Of a DNA stretch of 64,000 nucleotides, positions 64,000 through 64,000 are shown piece after piece. The stretch comes from Massilibacteroides sp. (GTDB lineage Bacteria > Bacteroidota > Bacteroidia > Bacteroidales > Tannerellaceae). Numbering within the stretch: position 1 is the stretch's first letter; every line of letters starts with the position of its first letter. The DNA lies in the NCBI GenBank assembly GCA_028708075.1, contig JAQVZS010000002.1:49697-113696 (forward strand), in the 5' to 3' direction. The translations under genes were made by a program, and so were the position numbers. Below the pieces are notes generated by a model. That model did no database searches. It was given only the letters and a program-made list of their open reading frames with translations, and was not told the DNA's origin.

Positions 64000-64000
64000 C

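Noticed and set aside
1..64000. tRNA genes, CRISPR array, prophage or integron
   Set aside because: No cloverleaf-like stretch in any intergenic gap, no regularly spaced direct repeats, and no integrase, transposase or phage structural gene were seen.

Overview
The window looks like a chromosomal segment of a Bacteroidales bacterium (Bacteroidota), probably from the Porphyromonas/Tannerella/Dysgonomonas side of the order. The evidence is a complete type IX secretion core operon in the order porP-porK-porL-porM-porN, a SusC/SusD pair, many Bacteroidota-type proteins (DUF2851, DUF2723, Big_5 lipoprotein, DUF4369/TlpA lipoprotein), and repeated use of the Bacteroidota -7 promoter element TAnnTTTG. 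I cannot name the genus. I see no rRNA, tRNA, CRISPR array, insertion sequence or prophage; most of the window is ordinary core genome, densely packed.

Layout. 1-8.6 kb: the tail of a GH3-family protein, a PAP2 phosphatase, cysS, a DUF3108 exported protein, an Ig-like lipoprotein, DUF2851, and mrp with trmB. 8.7-15.9 kb: a minimal polysaccharide-utilisation locus (susD, susC, GH127 beta-L-arabinofuranosidase). 16-24 kb: rubrerythrin, pdxB, a SNF2 helicase, glyS with an FKBP lipoprotein, and a PNPOx-family flavoprotein. 24.1-30.5 kb: a tightly packed five-gene run (THUMP RNA methyltransferase, DPP-type S9 peptidase, purD, a membrane protein, a DedA-like protein). 30.5-35.7 kb: an operon on the minus strand made of a DUF2723 (GT117-type) glycosyltransferase, a polysaccharide deacetylase and an S28/S37-like peptidase. 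35.9-38.7 kb: an M16 protease.

38.7-45.8 kb: the T9SS operon porPKLMN followed at 2 bp by two single-domain CHR (chromate-type) transporters. 46-47.7 kb: a DUF2795 protein, a cobalamin adenosyltransferase and a methyltransferase-like protein. 48-54.1 kb: a carbon module of lactaldehyde dehydrogenase, lutABC and, as a separate unit, pckA; together they can take L-lactaldehyde to L-lactate, pyruvate and, via oxaloacetate, PEP. 54.2-61.2 kb: a TlpA-like lipoprotein, a ComM-type ATPase, metG, then a WbpE-like aminotransferase and a WlbA/WbpB-like dehydrogenase. 61.2-63 kb: two AT-rich non-coding stretches around an unnamed TIM-barrel protein. The right edge cuts through a large exported protein with Ig-like domains and a T9SS C-terminal sorting domain.

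The connecting theme is the cell surface. The secretion core (por operon), a probable cargo protein (right edge), and two enzymes of the diamino-glucuronate pathway that in Porphyromonas gingivalis supplies the sugar linking T9SS cargo to A-LPS all lie within 25 kb. The least explained locus is the TIM-barrel gene at 61.6 kb, with a promoter inside an inverted repeat and a leader of nearly 290 nt rich in inverted repeats. Several start codons were moved from the longest open frame to an internal ATG because the longer version began at TTG/GTG, inside a promoter element, or ahead of a signal peptide.
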